Part shown: one piece after another, positions 37,856 to 38,819 of the stretch
How positions within the stretch are numbered: the first letter of the stretch is position 1
Layout: every line of letters begins with the position of its first letter
Assembly (NCBI GenBank): GCA_017480795.1
Contig: JAFURY010000079.1
Span: 1-38,819, forward strand
DNA length: 38,819 nucleotides
Direction of reading: 5' to 3'
Source: Succinivibrionaceae bacterium
GTDB lineage: Bacteria; Pseudomonadota; Gammaproteobacteria; Enterobacterales; Succinivibrionaceae
Translations under genes and position numbers: made by a program
The notes under the pieces: generated by a model
Told to the model about the DNA's origin: nothing
Databases searched by the model: none
The model's input: only the letters and a program-made list of their open reading frames with translations

Positions 37856-38819
37856 GACAGGTTATCCTCCTTATTCTTCATCGGTCAGGATGGAGCGCCA
37901 GTTGTCCACAACGGACTTCGCCAGGTCTTCCTTGGTCTTCAGCGCTCCCATGATCTTCATGTCGATGGTGCCAGGAACTACCAGATGGATGTACGTGCAG
38001 GTGCCGGTCTGGCCAATGCGGTGAACACGGTCGGCGCTCTGCTGATACTTCGCATAGTTCCAGTTGACGGAGTAGTACACCACGGTCTGCGCAGCCGTCA
38101 GGGTCAGGCCCTCCGCACAGGCATCCAGCTCTCCGAGGAATATCCGGCAGCGCGGATCCTCCTGGAATTGCTTCACGATGCCGCCGCGCTCCTTAGCCTT
38201 GACGGAGCCATCGATGCGCACGTAGGTGTAGTGCGGCTTGGTGAACATCTTCTGCACCAGCTCGTCAATCGCGTCCATTTCGGCCAGGAAGCGCGAGAAG
38301 ATAATCAGCTTCTTCCCTTCATCCAGAACCAGCGACTCGATGATGTCGGCCAGCGCGTCCAGCTTGGATGTGTTGACCTGGTGCCTCTCGCCCTTGTCAT
38401 CCACCAGGAAGCCGCCCGTGAGCTGCTGCAGGCGAAGCATGCGAACCAGCACATGGTTAGCCGTGACCTCGCCGCCGTTTTCAAGCTCGGCGATGCTCTG
38501 CTTCTGAATCAGACGATAGAGCTGGCGCGATTTATCATCCAACTGAACAGGGTAATCTTCGTAGGTCTTGGGTGGTAAATCCAGGCATTCCTCCTTCTTA
38601 ATTCGGAAACCGCATGCATGCGTCTTCCGGGTCAGTTCTTCCACATTCCGAGAGCCGATGTACTGCCGCCCTTCAAAACCGCCCATGATGGCATAGCGTT
38701 TTTCAAAAGCGCCGTAGGTGATCGGGAACACGGATGGGTCGAGGAAACGGTACTGGCTCCAGATGTCGCGGGTATCCTTCTGGATGGGAGTCCCGGACAA
38801 CAGGATCCGATAGGTGGCC
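37824..38819. repeat. Direct terminal repeat, right copy
   Basis: Identical to 1-996, marking the closure of the circle. It holds the start of the coiled-coil gene and the 3' half of the helicase gene. It should be removed or the contig circularised before gene counting. Confidence 0.97.
37871..38819 (-). CDS. Helicase gene, second (partial) copy from the terminal repeat
   Basis: The 3' part of the SNF2-type helicase gene (same stop, same protein from about residue 258 on), cut by the contig end; its 5' part is at 997-1769 on the circular molecule. It is the same gene as 48-1769, not a paralogue. Confidence 0.95.
   Translation of the reverse strand, partial: ATYRILLSGTPIQKDTRDIWSQYRFLDPSVFPITYGAFEKRYAIMGGFEGRQYIGSRNVEELTRKTHACGFRIKKEECLDLPPKTYEDYPVQLDDKSRQLYRLIQKQSIAELENGGEVTANHVLVRMLRLQQLTGGFLVDDKGERHQVNTSKLDALADIIESLVLDEGKKLIIFSRFLAEMDAIDELVQKMFTKPHYTYVRIDGSVKAKERGGIVKQFQEDPRCRIFLGELDACAEGLTLTAAQTVVYYSVNWNYAKYQQSADRVHRIGQTGTCTYIHLVVPGTIDMKIMGALKTKEDLAKSVVDNWRSILTDEE

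Noticed and set aside
36875-38578. A 567-codon plus-strand frame over the coiled-coil and helicase genes, with its relative at 15-755
   Set aside because: Antisense to well-supported minus-strand genes with recognisable motifs, no start signals and no family pattern. The two occurrences exist only because of the terminal repeat.
1-38819. tRNA, rRNA, insertion sequences
   Set aside because: No cloverleaf-like sequence, ribosomal segment or transposase was recognised. The only recombinase is the serine integrase, which has phage context.

Overview
The window is one complete genome of a temperate, HK97-type siphovirus, present as an extracted prophage or phage contig. The first 996 bases (1-996) recur exactly at 37824-38819, so the sequence is a circular or circularly permuted 37,823-bp molecule read slightly past one full turn. 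The high GC content, AGGAGG-type ribosome binding sites, a large serine integrase, an r1t-like holin, XkdX, BppU and Dit/Tal tail genes, and HNH/P27-like packaging genes point to a host in the Bacillota (Firmicutes), probably a gut clostridial lineage. The host assignment is inference.

Layout. Almost every gene is on the minus strand. From high to low coordinates on that strand: replication genes (coiled-coil protein, acidic-tailed SSB-like protein, HNH endonuclease, primase-helicase, small proteins, a ribbon-helix-helix protein lying on an array of about 16 nine-base iterons, VRR-NUC nuclease, late-regulator-like protein; 37855 down to 30830). Next come packaging and head genes (HNH, a ParB-methyltransferase-small terminase fusion, large terminase, portal, protease, capsid; 30643-23530), then neck and tail genes (connectors, major tail protein, frameshifted chaperones, tape measure, Dit, Tal, BppU-like; 23505-11999). 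A diversity-generating retroelement follows (variable target gene, avd, template repeat, reverse transcriptase; 11978-8893), then lysis genes (XkdX, amidase, two holin-like proteins; 8930-6984). The early leftward operon of small genes (4444-48) ends in a SNF2-type helicase whose 3' part is repeated at the far end of the contig. Only three genes lie on the plus strand: the CI-like repressor (4601-4963), a small membrane protein with a metal-binding motif (5007-5363) and the serine integrase (5369-6943). They form the lysogeny cluster and converge on the lysis genes at a bidirectional terminator.

How it works together. The repressor and the early leftward promoter face away from each other around a 150-bp switch. 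It carries palindromic sites with CCAT-N3-ATGG cores, and an exact 17-bp copy of one lies further down the early operon.

The most striking system is the retroelement. Template repeat (10123-10245) and variable repeat (10760-10882) align without gaps and differ at 16 positions. All 16 are adenines in the coding-strand template. Gene order is target-avd-TR-RT, as in Bordetella phage BPP-1. An 8-bp-stem hairpin with a GCAA loop lies just past the stop codon of the target gene. The target is a 409-aa tail-associated protein, so the phage probably diversifies its host-binding tip. Other points of interest are a G10 tract at the methyltransferase/small-terminase junction, the iteron array, and a very acidic 41-aa early protein.
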